Shown: positions 53,883 through 61,200 of the stretch, piece after piece
How positions within the stretch are numbered: the first letter of the stretch is position 1
Layout of the letters: each line of letters opens with the position of its first letter
From: an uncultured Eubacteriales bacterium
GTDB taxonomy: Bacteria > Bacillota > Clostridia > Christensenellales > Aristaeellaceae
NCBI GenBank assembly: GCA_902781945.1
Contig: CACZLE010000004.1
Span: 36,542 to 100,541, forward strand
Length of the DNA stretch: 64,000 nt
Direction: 5' to 3'
The notes under the pieces: generated by a model
What the model was told of the DNA's origin: nothing
Database searches by the model: none
The model's input: only the letters and a program-made list of their open reading frames with translations
Made by a program: the position numbers and the translations under genes

Positions 53883-54977
53883 TTACACGTTGAAGCGGAA
53901 CAGCGTGATATCGCCGTCCTGCATCACATAATCCTTGCCCTCGGAGCGGATCAGGCCCTTTTCGCGGCAGGCGTTCATGCTGCCCAGCTCCTTAAGGGTC
54001 TCAAAGGGCACGATCTCGGCCCGGATGAAGCCGCGCTCAAAGTCCGTGTGGATCTTGCCCGCGGCCTGGGGCGCCTTGGTACCCCGTTTAATCGTCCAGG
54101 CCCGGCATTCATCCGCGCCCGCCGTCAGGAAGCTGATGAGGCCCAGCAGATGATAGCAGGCGGTGATCAGGGCGTCCAGGCCGCTCTGTTTGATGCCCAG
54201 CTCGTCCAGGAACAGCTGCCGCTCGTCCGCCTCCATGCCCGCGATTTCTTCCTCAATGGCGGCGGAAATGGTGATGCACTCGGCCTTTTCCTCCGCGGCG
54301 ATCTTTTTGACCGCCTGCACCATGGGATTGCTGTCGCTGTCCGCGATGGCATCCTCGGCGATATTGGCGGCATAGATCACGGGCTTCACGGTCAGCAGGA
54401 ACCAGCCGTTCACGATCTCCCGCTCCTCGTCGCTGAGATCGCAGGTGCGGGCGGGCTTGCCGGATTCCAGGTGCTTGTACACCTTATCGGCCACCTCGGC
54501 CTCGGCGGCGTATTTCTTATCCCCTGTTTTGACCAGCTTGGCCGCCTTGTCCCGGCGCTTCTCTACCGTTTCCATATCGGCGAAGATCAATTCCAGGTTG
54601 ATGGTCTCGATATCCCGGGCGGGGTCCACGCTGCCGTCCACATGGATGATGTTGTCGTCCTCAAAGCAGCGCACAACGTGCACGATGGCGTCGCACTCGC
54701 GGATATGGCTCAGGAATTTGTTGCCCAGGCCCTCGCCGTGGCTGGCGCCCTTCACCAGACCCGCGATATCCACAAATTCCACGCTGGCGGGCGTCACCTT
54801 TTTTGGGGCGTACATGTCTGCCAGCACATCCAGCCGGGGATCGGGCACAGCCACCACGCCGGAGTTTGGCTCGATGGTGCAGAAGGGGTAATTGGCCGCC
54901 TGGGCCCCCGCGTTGGTAATGGCGTTGAACAGCGTGCTTTTGCCCACGTTGGGCAGACCCACAACACCTAATTTCAT
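53883..54977 (-). CDS. ychF: Redox-regulated ATPase YchF (Obg-like)
   Basis: 364 aa. G domain with [52 protein letters not shown], then a coiled-coil arm (130-210) and a C-terminal TGS domain ([18 protein letters not shown]...[12 protein letters not shown]). Length and motifs match YchF, which hydrolyses ATP and binds ribosomes. AAGGAG precedes the ATG. First gene of the operon ychF, ATP-grasp, PG-binding; promoter at 55054-55082. Confidence 0.97.
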   Translation of the reverse strand: MKLGVVGLPNVGKSTLFNAITNAGAQAANYPFCTIEPNSGVVAVPDPRLDVLADMYAPKKVTPASVEFVDIAGLVKGASHGEGLGNKFLSHIRECDAIVHVVRCFEDDNIIHVDGSVDPARDIETINLELIFADMETVEKRRDKAAKLVKTGDKKYAAEAEVADKVYKHLESGKPARTCDLSDEEREIVNGWFLLTVKPVIYAANIAEDAIADSDSNPMVQAVKKIAAEEKAECITISAAIEEEIAGMEADERQLFLDELGIKQSGLDALITACYHLLGLISFLTAGADECRAWTIKRGTKAPQAAGKIHTDFERGFIRAEIVPFETLKELGSMNACREKGLIRSEGKDYVMQDGDITLFRFNV

Positions 54978-55053
54978 GTTCTTTATCTCCTTGACCTGAC
55001 GGTTCTTTTTCTTTTGCCGCCCGAATGCCGCATCGCAGACAGGCTTAAATCTT

Positions 55054-55082
55054 ATTATAGCAGATAGGGCCGCATTTCACAA
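55054..55082 (-). promoter_or_regulatory. Promoter of the ychF operon
   Basis: Minus strand TTGTGA (55077-55082), 17 bp, TATAAT (55054-55059), the latter preceded by TGC (extended -10). Confidence 0.75.
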
Positions 55083-55112
55083 CATTTTGTTCTCTTGAAA
55101 GAAAAGGAAAGA

Positions 55113-55133
55113 GCGCGCGACTGGAAATCGCGT
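55113..55133 (+). repeat. 21-nt copy of the tRNA-Ser anticodon arm
   Basis: Identical to 55287-55307 of the tRNA gene 174 bp downstream, in the same orientation (GCGCGCGACTGG...). It contains the whole anticodon stem-loop and no other tRNA part. The surrounding interval 54978-55260 is AT-rich and holds only this copy and two promoters. Confidence 0.9.
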
Positions 55134-55164
55134 CATCCTTTTTTGGTATTTTTGCGAAAAAGGA

Positions 55165-55193
55165 TTGACTTTGTTTCATATTTGTGATAAGAT
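55165..55193 (+). promoter_or_regulatory. Promoter of tRNA-Ser
   Basis: TTGACT (55165-55170), 17 bp, TAAGAT (55188-55193), about 67 bp before the mature tRNA end. The 5' leader contains CCTCGACCA (55216-55224), complementary to the D-loop TGGTCGAGG. Confidence 0.7.
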
Positions 55194-55260
55194 ATCTTTC
55201 GCTGATGCAAGAGAGCCTCGACCACTTTCCCAAATCAGCCGGTGATCACATCACGAATAT

Positions 55261-55353
55261 GGAGAAGTCGCCTAGTTTGGTCGAGGGCGCGCGACTGGAA
55301 ATCGCGTAACGGCCACAAACCGTTCGAGAGTTCAAATCTCTCCTTCTCCGCCA
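55261..55353 (+). tRNA. tRNA-Ser(GGA)
   Basis: Acceptor GGAGAAG/CTTCTCC with encoded G-CCA end, D-arm with GGTCGAGGG, anticodon stem CGCGA/TCGCG with loop CTGGAAA (anticodon GGA, reads UCC and UCU), a long variable arm (ACGG...CCGT) and T-arm GAGAG-TTCAAAT-CTCTC. The long variable arm and the anticodon make the identity certain. Confidence 0.97.
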
Positions 55354-55356
55354 TAG

Positions 55357-55390
55357 ATATAGTGCGTATCGGAAACGATATGCACTATAT
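55357..55390 (+). terminator. Hairpin after tRNA-Ser
   Basis: A 15-bp stem (one G-U) with a GAAA loop and weak T-run (TTAGT). Probably ends the tRNA transcript. Confidence 0.65.
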
Positions 55391-55404
55391 TTAGTATAAA
55401 GTGT

Positions 55405-55492
55405 AATCGTGTAATGGTGTTCCGATTTGCCTAATCGCGCAATGTGATTTTACAAAAAATCGTGTAATGCCTATTGATTTTCCCATTACGAT
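55405..55492 (+). repeat. Iteron-like 12-nt repeats beside tRNA-Ser
   Basis: AATCGTGTAATG occurs at 55405-55416 and 55458-55469, a variant AATCGCGCAATG at 55433-55444, and a near-inverse CATTACGAT at 55484-55492. Spacing is 25-28 bp, about 2.5 helical turns. Such arrays bind integrases (arm sites) or replication/partition proteins. No other content is seen in 55354-55640 beyond low-complexity AT-rich DNA. Confidence 0.6.
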
Positions 55493-55652
55493 ATGAGAAA
55501 ATAAGGGGGAAATCTAAGGAATGTTTATGCGAAGGATGCGGTATCAGACTTTTAACAATAGGTTTGTTGATGATCTGGCACTTGCGGATGCAAGCGTTTT
55601 TTTCAGCGAAATAAATCTACTGCATGGATTTGTGTATCCACGTTTGAAATAT

Positions 55653-55681
55653 TTGACTATTTCGGCAGATTGTATTATAAT
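55653..55681 (+). promoter_or_regulatory. Promoter of the GntR gene
   Basis: TTGACT (55653-55658), 17 bp, TATAAT (55676-55681). TTGTCAACAA (55683-55692) just after the -10 resembles the operators at 57815 and 57941 but with a 2-nt rather than 3-nt centre; possible autoregulation. Confidence 0.8.
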
Positions 55682-55712
55682 CTTGTCAACAATCATGCAG
55701 GAGAAGGTATGT

Positions 55713-56336
55713 ATGGAAAACACCCATCTTGTCTCGGAAACTGTGTATCAGGAGATCAAAAAGCACATTCAGTACGGCGATTATCTGCCGGGATATCATC
55801 TGACGGAAAGCGAGCTGATGAAGAAGTACGGCGTCAGCAGGACCACCGTGCGGGAATCCCTGCGCCGTCTGCTGGAGGATGAAATCGTGGAGCAGACGCC
55901 CAACAAAGGTTTCACGGTGCGGCGGCTGTCCAAGGCGGATATGAGCGAATATTACTATGTGCTGGAGGCGCTGGAGGGGGCGGCTGCCAGTCTGGCTGCC
56001 AAGGTGCGCACGCCGGAGCAGATGGACAGCATGACGCATTTGCTCCAGGAGGATCGCGCGGCCATCGACGAGGGCAATCTGCGGCAGCACAGGCAGATCA
56101 TTTTTGAGTTGCGTTTTTATATCGCTGATTGTGCGGGAAACAGGCATCTGAGTGATCTGATCAAAAAAGTCCATGTAATCATTTCAAACTGCTACGTCTC
56201 TTTGCCCACGACAGTGAGCATGGAAGCCTCTTATGCGGAGCATGAGCGCCTGGTGAAACAGATCCAGGCGGGCAATGCGGAACTGGCTGCCAGCGAAGTG
56301 AGAAAGATTCTTCGCTCCGCGGCGTCGATCATGTAA
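55713..56336 (+). CDS. GntR-family regulator with FCD domain
   Basis: 207 aa. ATG 55713 has GGAGAAGG five bases upstream; an in-frame reading that starts earlier (55521) would begin upstream of the promoter and cannot be made from it. Winged helix (residues 1-72: LVSETVYQEIKKHIQ...ESELMKKYGVSRTTVRESLRRLLED). The helical FCD domain follows (about 85-200). The usual metal-binding Asp/His of FCD (DxxFH) reads FELRFYI here, so the ligand site may not be a metal-carboxylate type. It likely controls the divergent catabolic cluster at 57-61 kb through the operators there. Confidence 0.88.
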   Translation: MENTHLVSETVYQEIKKHIQYGDYLPGYHLTESELMKKYGVSRTTVRESLRRLLEDEIVEQTPNKGFTVRRLSKADMSEYYYVLEALEGAAASLAAKVRTPEQMDSMTHLLQEDRAAIDEGNLRQHRQIIFELRFYIADCAGNRHLSDLIKKVHVIISNCYVSLPTTVSMEASYAEHERLVKQIQAGNAELAASEVRKILRSAASIM

Positions 56337-56356
56337 TATTCAATCCTGATTGAAAC

Positions 56357-56924
56357 CATACATAAACAGAAATTGGCAAGGGGAGAGAAGAAAACGAACG
56401 AAGGCGTTCCTTTTCGACGCCCGAAAAGGAACCGAAAAGGGCTGCGTTTAGAGCGTATGTAGGCTTATCCTATGCATGGTTTGCGACAGCGTTTGCGAAG
56501 GCTGTCCTGTCAGCGCTCCCGGGCCTATCGGCCTATGTCTGCTGCGCAGACGCACACTGCCGTGTGCCGGGAGCAGTTGGGTTCTCCTTATTTTCGCTCT
56601 GACCCTCACGCTTCGCGCTCGGGATGCTACGCAGATGACCCAACTTGCGAACGTAAAAGCTGCGTCCTGAGCGCGAAGCGTGAGCCGGAAGGCCCCGGAT
56701 GTGACGCTCACAGGTTACTTGCCGACGCGCGAAGCGCAAGATGCGTAGCATCGCTTTAGCAGGCGCGTCTGACAAGTCCGTCCCTTCTCCCGAAGGCGAG
56801 GAAGGCAACGGAAATCGCTAAGCCAAGAAAAGTAAAGACTGCCCTTTCTGGTTCTCTTTCGGGCATCGAAAGAGAACGCTTTCGTCCGTATCCCTTCTTC
56901 GTCAAATTTCTGTTTTTCAGTATG
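56357..56924. repeat. 568-bp element with about 85-nt imperfect terminal inverted repeats
   Basis: Left arm 56357-56442 and right arm 56841-56924 (ends CATAC...ACAGAAATT, inner part with GAACGAAGGCGTTC and ending GGGC) are inverted copies with scattered mismatches. Inside are a perfect 16-bp hairpin (CTCACGCTTCGCGCTC) and smaller ones such as GCTCCCGG/CCGGGAGC. No coding region with homology is present. It occupies the gap 56337-57001 between the GntR gene and the racemase-fold gene. A MITE-like element or structured RNA. Confidence 0.8.
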
Positions 56925-56946
56925 TTGTTTAACCCGTGGAAAAATG

Positions 56947-56991
56947 AAAAAGGCGCGCCATCCGGCGTTCTACCGGATCGCGCACCTTTTT
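56947..56991. terminator. Terminator of the racemase-fold gene
   Basis: A stem of about 15 bp (AAAAAGG-GCGC-ATCCGG and its complement) with a 7-nt loop and A/T runs at both ends. Confidence 0.88.
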
Positions 56992-57001
56992 GTTTTGCGG
57001 G

Positions 57002-57793
57002 TTATTTGATCAGCCCATAGCTGCGGCGGACACGCTCGATCTGCGCGTCGTCGGGCTTGCGATATTTGCCTCTCCTGCTGGTCATCAGGCCGGATCTTTC
57101 GCGCAGGATGATGGCAGCCTCCGCCATCTTCATCAGCGCGCCGGTAACATCCAGCACAATGGCGCCGGTATCGCCCACCTGGCAGTAATGATTCTGTGTG
57201 GACAGGACGCTGAGCAGGCCGCAGCCCGGAATGATGACCTCCGCGCCTTCCCTGGCAGCCTGTTCGCACACGGCGCTGTAGGCCTTCATGGCGTCCTCGG
57301 GGTCAGACAGCGCCTTTGCCATGGTTTCCAGGGACATCAGGCAGCGCTCCACCTTCGCAAAGTTTTCCGCGCCGTATTCCTTGATCAGAGCGGCCAGCTT
57401 TTTGGTGGTGACCACTTCATCCGTGGTGACGATGCAGGCGGAACCCCCATACATCCGGGCCCAGGCGATGGCGTTTTCCGCAATGCTGACCACGGGGATA
57501 TCCAGGGCTTCCCGGGCTTCCTGGAGGCAGGGATCGCTGAAGTAGCCGATGGCGATGCAGTCAAAGCCCTCCTCCTGGGCGCGGAAGAAGTTTTCCATCA
57601 TGTCCCGGCTGTTCAGCATTTCAAAGTAGGACCATTGGGTTGCGTTGGGGGATGTTTCCACGCCGTGCATCTCCACCAGGAACTGATCGCCCAGGATCTT
57701 TTTGGCATGGGCCTCTACCGCTTCCTTGTAGCCGGGCAACAGATCGATCTTCGTGCTGCTCTGCCACCAGATTTTATATTGCTTCTTTTCCAT
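57002..57793 (-). CDS. Asp/Glu/hydantoin racemase-fold enzyme lacking the first catalytic cysteine
   Basis: 263 aa, ATG 57791-57793 with GAGGAG upstream. The fold is that of the aspartate/glutamate/hydantoin racemases: IWWQSSTKI at the start, DCIAIGYFSDPCLQEAREAL and GAEVIIPGCGLLSVL. The second catalytic position (PGCG) has its Cys. At the first, where hydantoin racemases carry Cys before the F.DP motif, this protein has Tyr (GYFSDP). One-cysteine members of this fold include arylmalonate decarboxylase, so a decarboxylase or isomerase is as likely as a racemase. Divergent from the SDR operon; both share the GntR-type operators. Confidence 0.8.
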   Translation of the reverse strand: MEKKQYKIWWQSSTKIDLLPGYKEAVEAHAKKILGDQFLVEMHGVETSPNATQWSYFEMLNSRDMMENFFRAQEEGFDCIAIGYFSDPCLQEAREALDIPVVSIAENAIAWARMYGGSACIVTTDEVVTTKKLAALIKEYGAENFAKVERCLMSLETMAKALSDPEDAMKAYSAVCEQAAREGAEVIIPGCGLLSVLSTQNHYCQVGDTGAIVLDVTGALMKMAEAAIILRERSGLMTSRRGKYRKPDDAQIERVRRSYGLIK

Positions 57794-57814
57794 TCCTCTG
57801 CGCTCCTCTCTATA

Positions 57815-57825
57815 TTGTCATACAA
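57815..57825. promoter_or_regulatory. GntR-FCD type operator, racemase-fold side
   Basis: TTGTCATACAA fits the TNGTNNNACNA pattern of FCD-type regulators; it lies about 13-23 bases downstream of the expected start of the minus-strand transcript. Confidence 0.7.
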
Positions 57826-57844
57826 TAAATTAGGATGATAATAT

Positions 57845-57873
57845 ATAATAATACTGCAATATCGATATGTCAA
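57845..57873 (-). promoter_or_regulatory. Promoter of the racemase-fold gene
   Basis: Minus strand TTGACA (57868-57873), 17 bp, TATTAT (57845-57850). Confidence 0.82.
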
Positions 57874-57898
57874 GAGAAATATTTTTTTCTGAAGGCTA

Positions 57899-57927
57899 TT
57901 GACATTGATCCGTGATAGACCTATAAT
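57899..57927 (+). promoter_or_regulatory. Consensus promoter of the SDR-PTE-MFS operon
   Basis: TTGACA (57899-57904), 17 bp, TATAAT (57922-57927), a full consensus. Confidence 0.9.
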
Positions 57928-57940
57928 TTGAATGTCGATA

Positions 57941-57951
57941 TTGTACGACAA
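57941..57951. promoter_or_regulatory. GntR-FCD type operator, SDR side
   Basis: TTGTACGACAA, TNGTNNNACNA pattern; on the opposite strand TTGTCGTACAA, which differs at one base from the other site. About 7-17 bases after the expected transcription start. Confidence 0.7.
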
Positions 57952-57980
57952 TTAAATAATACAAAAAGGAGACGGAAACA

Positions 57981-58883
57981 ATGAAAGAGATCAAAGGCAA
58001 GAACGCAGTCGTAACGGGTGCAGGCGGCGGCATTGGCCGTGCCATCGCATTGGAGCTGGCCAAGAACGGCGCAAATGTGTGCGTGGTGGATATTGAAGAA
58101 GACGTGGCCAAGAAGGTTGCGGAAGAGTGCGCCGCCTACGGCGTCAAGTCCTTTGGCCGCAAAGTGGACGTTTCCAAGCTGGAAGAGGTGCAGGCCCTGG
58201 CGGATGCTGCCTATGACACCTTCGGCTCCGTGGAGATCCTGGTGAACAACGCCGGCGTGACCCTGCGCCCCTTCCGCGCGCACTGGGATACCAGCATGAA
58301 GGACTGGAACTGGATTTTCAGCGTCAATTTCTTCGGCGTGCTCAACGGCCATCTGGCCTTCGTGCCCCGCATGATCAACACCCCCGGCGAAAAGCACATC
58401 GTCAATACCTCCTCCATGGCATCCATGTACGATATCGCGGGCCATGCCGCCTATTCCGCCACCAAAGCCGCTGTGGACGGCCTGTCCAACAGCGCGCGTG
58501 AAGAACTGAAGATCTTCGATATCGGCGTGTCCGTAATCCATCCCGGCACTGTGCGCACCCGCATCACCACCAGCAACCGTCTGCTGAGCGAAGAGCAGCG
58601 CAAGGCCCAGGACGAGGTGCGGCCCTGGAGCTATTATCTGAACAAGGGCGCGGAACAGCCCAAGGGCGCCGCCGGCGGCGTGGTGGCCGGTGAAGATCCC
58701 GATATCCCCATGGATCCCTACAACTATATCACCTGCAAATACGTGGGCCAGTTCGTGCTGGAAGGCATCCTCAAGAACAAGCCCCATATCATGACGCATC
58801 CCCTGCCCATGCCGCAGATCCTCAAGCGCTTCAACGGCATCCTGGAGGCCGTGCCTTCCTATACCGGCCTGAAGGACGACTGA
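57981..58883 (+). CDS. SDR-family NAD(P)-dependent dehydrogenase
   Basis: 300 aa. Cofactor motif TGAGGGIG (residues 12-19), the acidic VVDIEED after the second strand that favours NAD over NADP, NNAG, catalytic Ser in NTSSMASM and YSATKAA (Tyr-x3-Lys). The C-terminal extension (from about 215, EEQRKAQDEVRPWSYYLNKG) is longer than in classical 250-aa members. Oxidises a hydroxyl or reduces a carbonyl; first gene of the operon with PTE-like hydrolase and MFS. AAGGAG precedes the ATG. Confidence 0.92.
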   Translation: MKEIKGKNAVVTGAGGGIGRAIALELAKNGANVCVVDIEEDVAKKVAEECAAYGVKSFGRKVDVSKLEEVQALADAAYDTFGSVEILVNNAGVTLRPFRAHWDTSMKDWNWIFSVNFFGVLNGHLAFVPRMINTPGEKHIVNTSSMASMYDIAGHAAYSATKAAVDGLSNSAREELKIFDIGVSVIHPGTVRTRITTSNRLLSEEQRKAQDEVRPWSYYLNKGAEQPKGAAGGVVAGEDPDIPMDPYNYITCKYVGQFVLEGILKNKPHIMTHPLPMPQILKRFNGILEAVPSYTGLKDD

Positions 58884-58910
58884 TCCGGCCACAGGAAAGG
58901 AGATTGTCCT

Positions 58911-59888
58911 ATGAAACCGCAAGTTATGACGGCCCTGGGCCCCATTGCCGTGGAGGATATGGGCGTTACCTCCTCCCACGAGCATCTGCTGCTGGGCATG
59001 CCCGGCTGGGAATATGACGCCAGCTATACCTATGACCGGCGGGCGGTGGCGGACAAGTGCATCGCCCAGGTGAAGGAGGCCCAGAAGTACGGCCTGCAAA
59101 CCCTGGTGGACGCCACGCCCATGGATCTGAGCCGCGATCCCGAACTGTACAAGATGGTGCAGGGCGAAACCGGGCTCAACGTGATCTGCGCCACCGGCCT
59201 GTACACCGAGCCCGAGGGCAACAGCGCCTTCTGGCGGCTGCTGGCCAAATACCGCGGCTATGACGAGGCCCTCAAACGGCTGACCAACGCTTACATGACC
59301 GACGTATCCAAGGGCATGCACGGCTCCGATGTGAAATGCGGCGTGCTGAAAATCGCCACCGGCAAGGGCGCCATTGCCCCCATCGAGGAGCTTTCCATCC
59401 ATGCGGCCTGCCTGACGCAGAAGGAACTGGGCACGCCCATCATCTCCCATACCGCCGAGGCTTCCATGGGCCCCGCCACGGCCAGGATGCTGCTGGAAAA
59501 GGGCGCAGACCCCAAAAAGACCATGATCGGCCATATGTGCGATACCGACGAGCTGGACTGCGTGATCGAATGCCTCAAAATGGGCTTCTATGTGGGCCTG
59601 GATCGCTTTGGCCTCAATATGATCTTCACCGACGACAACAAGTGCGTCAACCTGGTCAAGCTGGTGCAGATGGGCTATGGCGACAGGATCCTGATCGGCC
59701 ATGACGCCACCATCCACAATCACGTCATCGACCTGATCCCGGACGAGATCATGGCCACCATGACCAATTGGAACCTGTGCGGCCTGTTCAGGGCCTTCAT
59801 TCCGCGCTTCAAGGAGCTGGGCCTGACCGACGCGCAGGTGAGCAAGCTGATGCTGGACAACCCGCAGCGCTTTTTCGCGGGGGCATAA
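58911..59888 (+). CDS. Phosphotriesterase-family metal-dependent hydrolase (lactonase-like)
   Basis: 325 aa, starting MKPQVMTALGPIAVEDMG. TIM-barrel ligands of the PTE family: SSHEHLL (HxH), the carbamylated-Lys position in VLKIATGKG, ISHTAEAS, IGHMCDTD and GHDATIHN (Asp). Members hydrolyse lactones, esters or amides; true organophosphate activity is rare. In the context of a dehydrogenase upstream, opening of a lactone made by oxidation is a likely role, by inference. Between SDR (27 bp) and MFS (13 bp). Confidence 0.9.
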   Translation: MKPQVMTALGPIAVEDMGVTSSHEHLLLGMPGWEYDASYTYDRRAVADKCIAQVKEAQKYGLQTLVDATPMDLSRDPELYKMVQGETGLNVICATGLYTEPEGNSAFWRLLAKYRGYDEALKRLTNAYMTDVSKGMHGSDVKCGVLKIATGKGAIAPIEELSIHAACLTQKELGTPIISHTAEASMGPATARMLLEKGADPKKTMIGHMCDTDELDCVIECLKMGFYVGLDRFGLNMIFTDDNKCVNLVKLVQMGYGDRILIGHDATIHNHVIDLIPDEIMATMTNWNLCGLFRAFIPRFKELGLTDAQVSKLMLDNPQRFFAGA

Positions 59889-59901
59889 GGGAGGCGGCGA
59901 T

Positions 59902-61146
59902 ATGAAGGAAAATCCCGCCCGCGCATGGATCACAGCCGTTGGCCGCTGGCTGCTGCTGTTTGCCGTCCCCGGCGCGCTGATCTCCACCCTGTCCCTGTAT
60001 GTGGTGCCGGTAACGGAAAGCCTGGGGATCACCCGCGGACAGTTCTCGCTGATGTTCTCCATGTACAGCCTGGTCAGCGCCATCCTGTCCTTTTTCGCCT
60101 TCAAGATCCTCAAAAAGATCAGCCTGCGCCTGGCCATCCTCATTGGCGGCCTGTCCGGCGCTGTGGGCTGCCTGCTGTTCTCCCTGGCCAAGGATAACAC
60201 CCTGTTCCTGGCGGGCGGCGTGTTCCTGGGCGTGGCGCTGGGCCTGTGCGGCCTGATGACGGTGCAGCTGGTGCTGTCCAACTGGTTCGCGCAGAAAACG
60301 GGCCTGATCATGAGCATCTCCGCATCCTTCACCGGCATTGGCATCCTGGTGATGAGCCCCATCATCGGGCGCATGATCTCCTCCCTGGGATGGGCGGCCT
60401 CCTTCCGCATCAGCGGCGTCGGCATTGCCGTCCTGGTCCTGTTGGTGGTGATCTTCATCATCCGCGATCATCCCAGCGACCTGGGCCTGCTGCCCTACGG
60501 CGTCAAGGCGGGTGAGACTGCGGCGGTGAAAAACGCCGCCCAGGCGGATGCCAGCGGCATGACGACTGCGGAAGCCCTGCGCACCGTCAAATTCTGGCTG
60601 ATGATCCTGTGCCTGTTCATCCTGGGCTTCAACACCCAGGTCACCGTGAGCCAGCAATCCGCCATGATCATGGATAAAGGCTTTGCCCTGGAGACAGCGG
60701 CGGCCATCGTATCGGTTTATGCCATCTTCAATACCTTTACCAAGATCGCGGCCGGCGTGGGCATCGAGAAGTTTGGCTTCCGCACCGTGGCCATCGCCGC
60801 GGGTATTGTGCAGATCGCCGCGTTCCTGACCATGCTGCTGGGCAAGAGCCATACGCATATGGTGATCTATGCGGTGCTGTTCGGCGCCAGCTGCTGCGTC
60901 AGCGTCAACTACGGCATTCTGTCCGTGCCCATGCTGTTCGGCAAAAAGGAGATCAAGGGCTTGACCGGCTTTGGCAACTTTGCTTTCTACTGCGGCTGCC
61001 TGCTGGGCCCCGTGGTCAGCGGCCAGCTTTACGATCACCTGCATGACTACAACATTGCCATCTACATCATGATGGCGTTCATGGTGATCTACGCCCTGTC
61101 CACCCTGGTCAATCTGCGCAAGAGCAACGCATACGCAAACCATTGA
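59902..61146 (+). CDS. MFS transporter (OxlT/monocarboxylate-type)
   Basis: 414 aa, twelve helices, N-terminal cytoplasmic segment MKENPARAWITAVGRW. The loop after helix 2 and FAFKILKKISLRLAILIGG, GLCGLMTVQLVLSNWFAQKTGLIMSI resemble the oxalate:formate antiporter/monocarboxylate branch. It is the probable importer of the substrate for the SDR/PTE enzymes. Last gene of the operon; terminator at 61160-61196. Confidence 0.88.
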   Translation: MKENPARAWITAVGRWLLLFAVPGALISTLSLYVVPVTESLGITRGQFSLMFSMYSLVSAILSFFAFKILKKISLRLAILIGGLSGAVGCLLFSLAKDNTLFLAGGVFLGVALGLCGLMTVQLVLSNWFAQKTGLIMSISASFTGIGILVMSPIIGRMISSLGWAASFRISGVGIAVLVLLVVIFIIRDHPSDLGLLPYGVKAGETAAVKNAAQADASGMTTAEALRTVKFWLMILCLFILGFNTQVTVSQQSAMIMDKGFALETAAAIVSVYAIFNTFTKIAAGVGIEKFGFRTVAIAAGIVQIAAFLTMLLGKSHTHMVIYAVLFGASCCVSVNYGILSVPMLFGKKEIKGLTGFGNFAFYCGCLLGPVVSGQLYDHLHDYNIAIYIMMAFMVIYALSTLVNLRKSNAYANH

Positions 61147-61159
61147 ACCTAAAACCTAA

Positions 61160-61196
61160 AAAGACAGCCCGTGTGCTTGTATGCGGGCTGTCTTTG
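61160..61196. terminator. Rho-independent terminator after the MFS gene
   Basis: A perfect 12-bp stem (61160-61171 with 61184-61195), 12-nt loop, followed by GCTTTT; A-run on the other side also permits use by the convergent TetR gene. Confidence 0.9.
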
Positions 61197-61200
61197 CTTT

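Noticed and set aside
55111..55140. A second tRNA gene upstream of tRNA-Ser
   Set aside because: Only the anticodon arm is present; acceptor, D and T arms are missing.
55521..55712. N-terminal extension of the GntR regulator
   Set aside because: It begins upstream of the TTGACT-17-TATAAT promoter and is not homologous to the family; the ATG at 55713 has the ribosome site.
56472..56759. Open frame inside the 568-bp element
   Set aside because: Arg/Cys/Ser-rich low-similarity product, no ribosome site, and the sequence is explained by hairpins.
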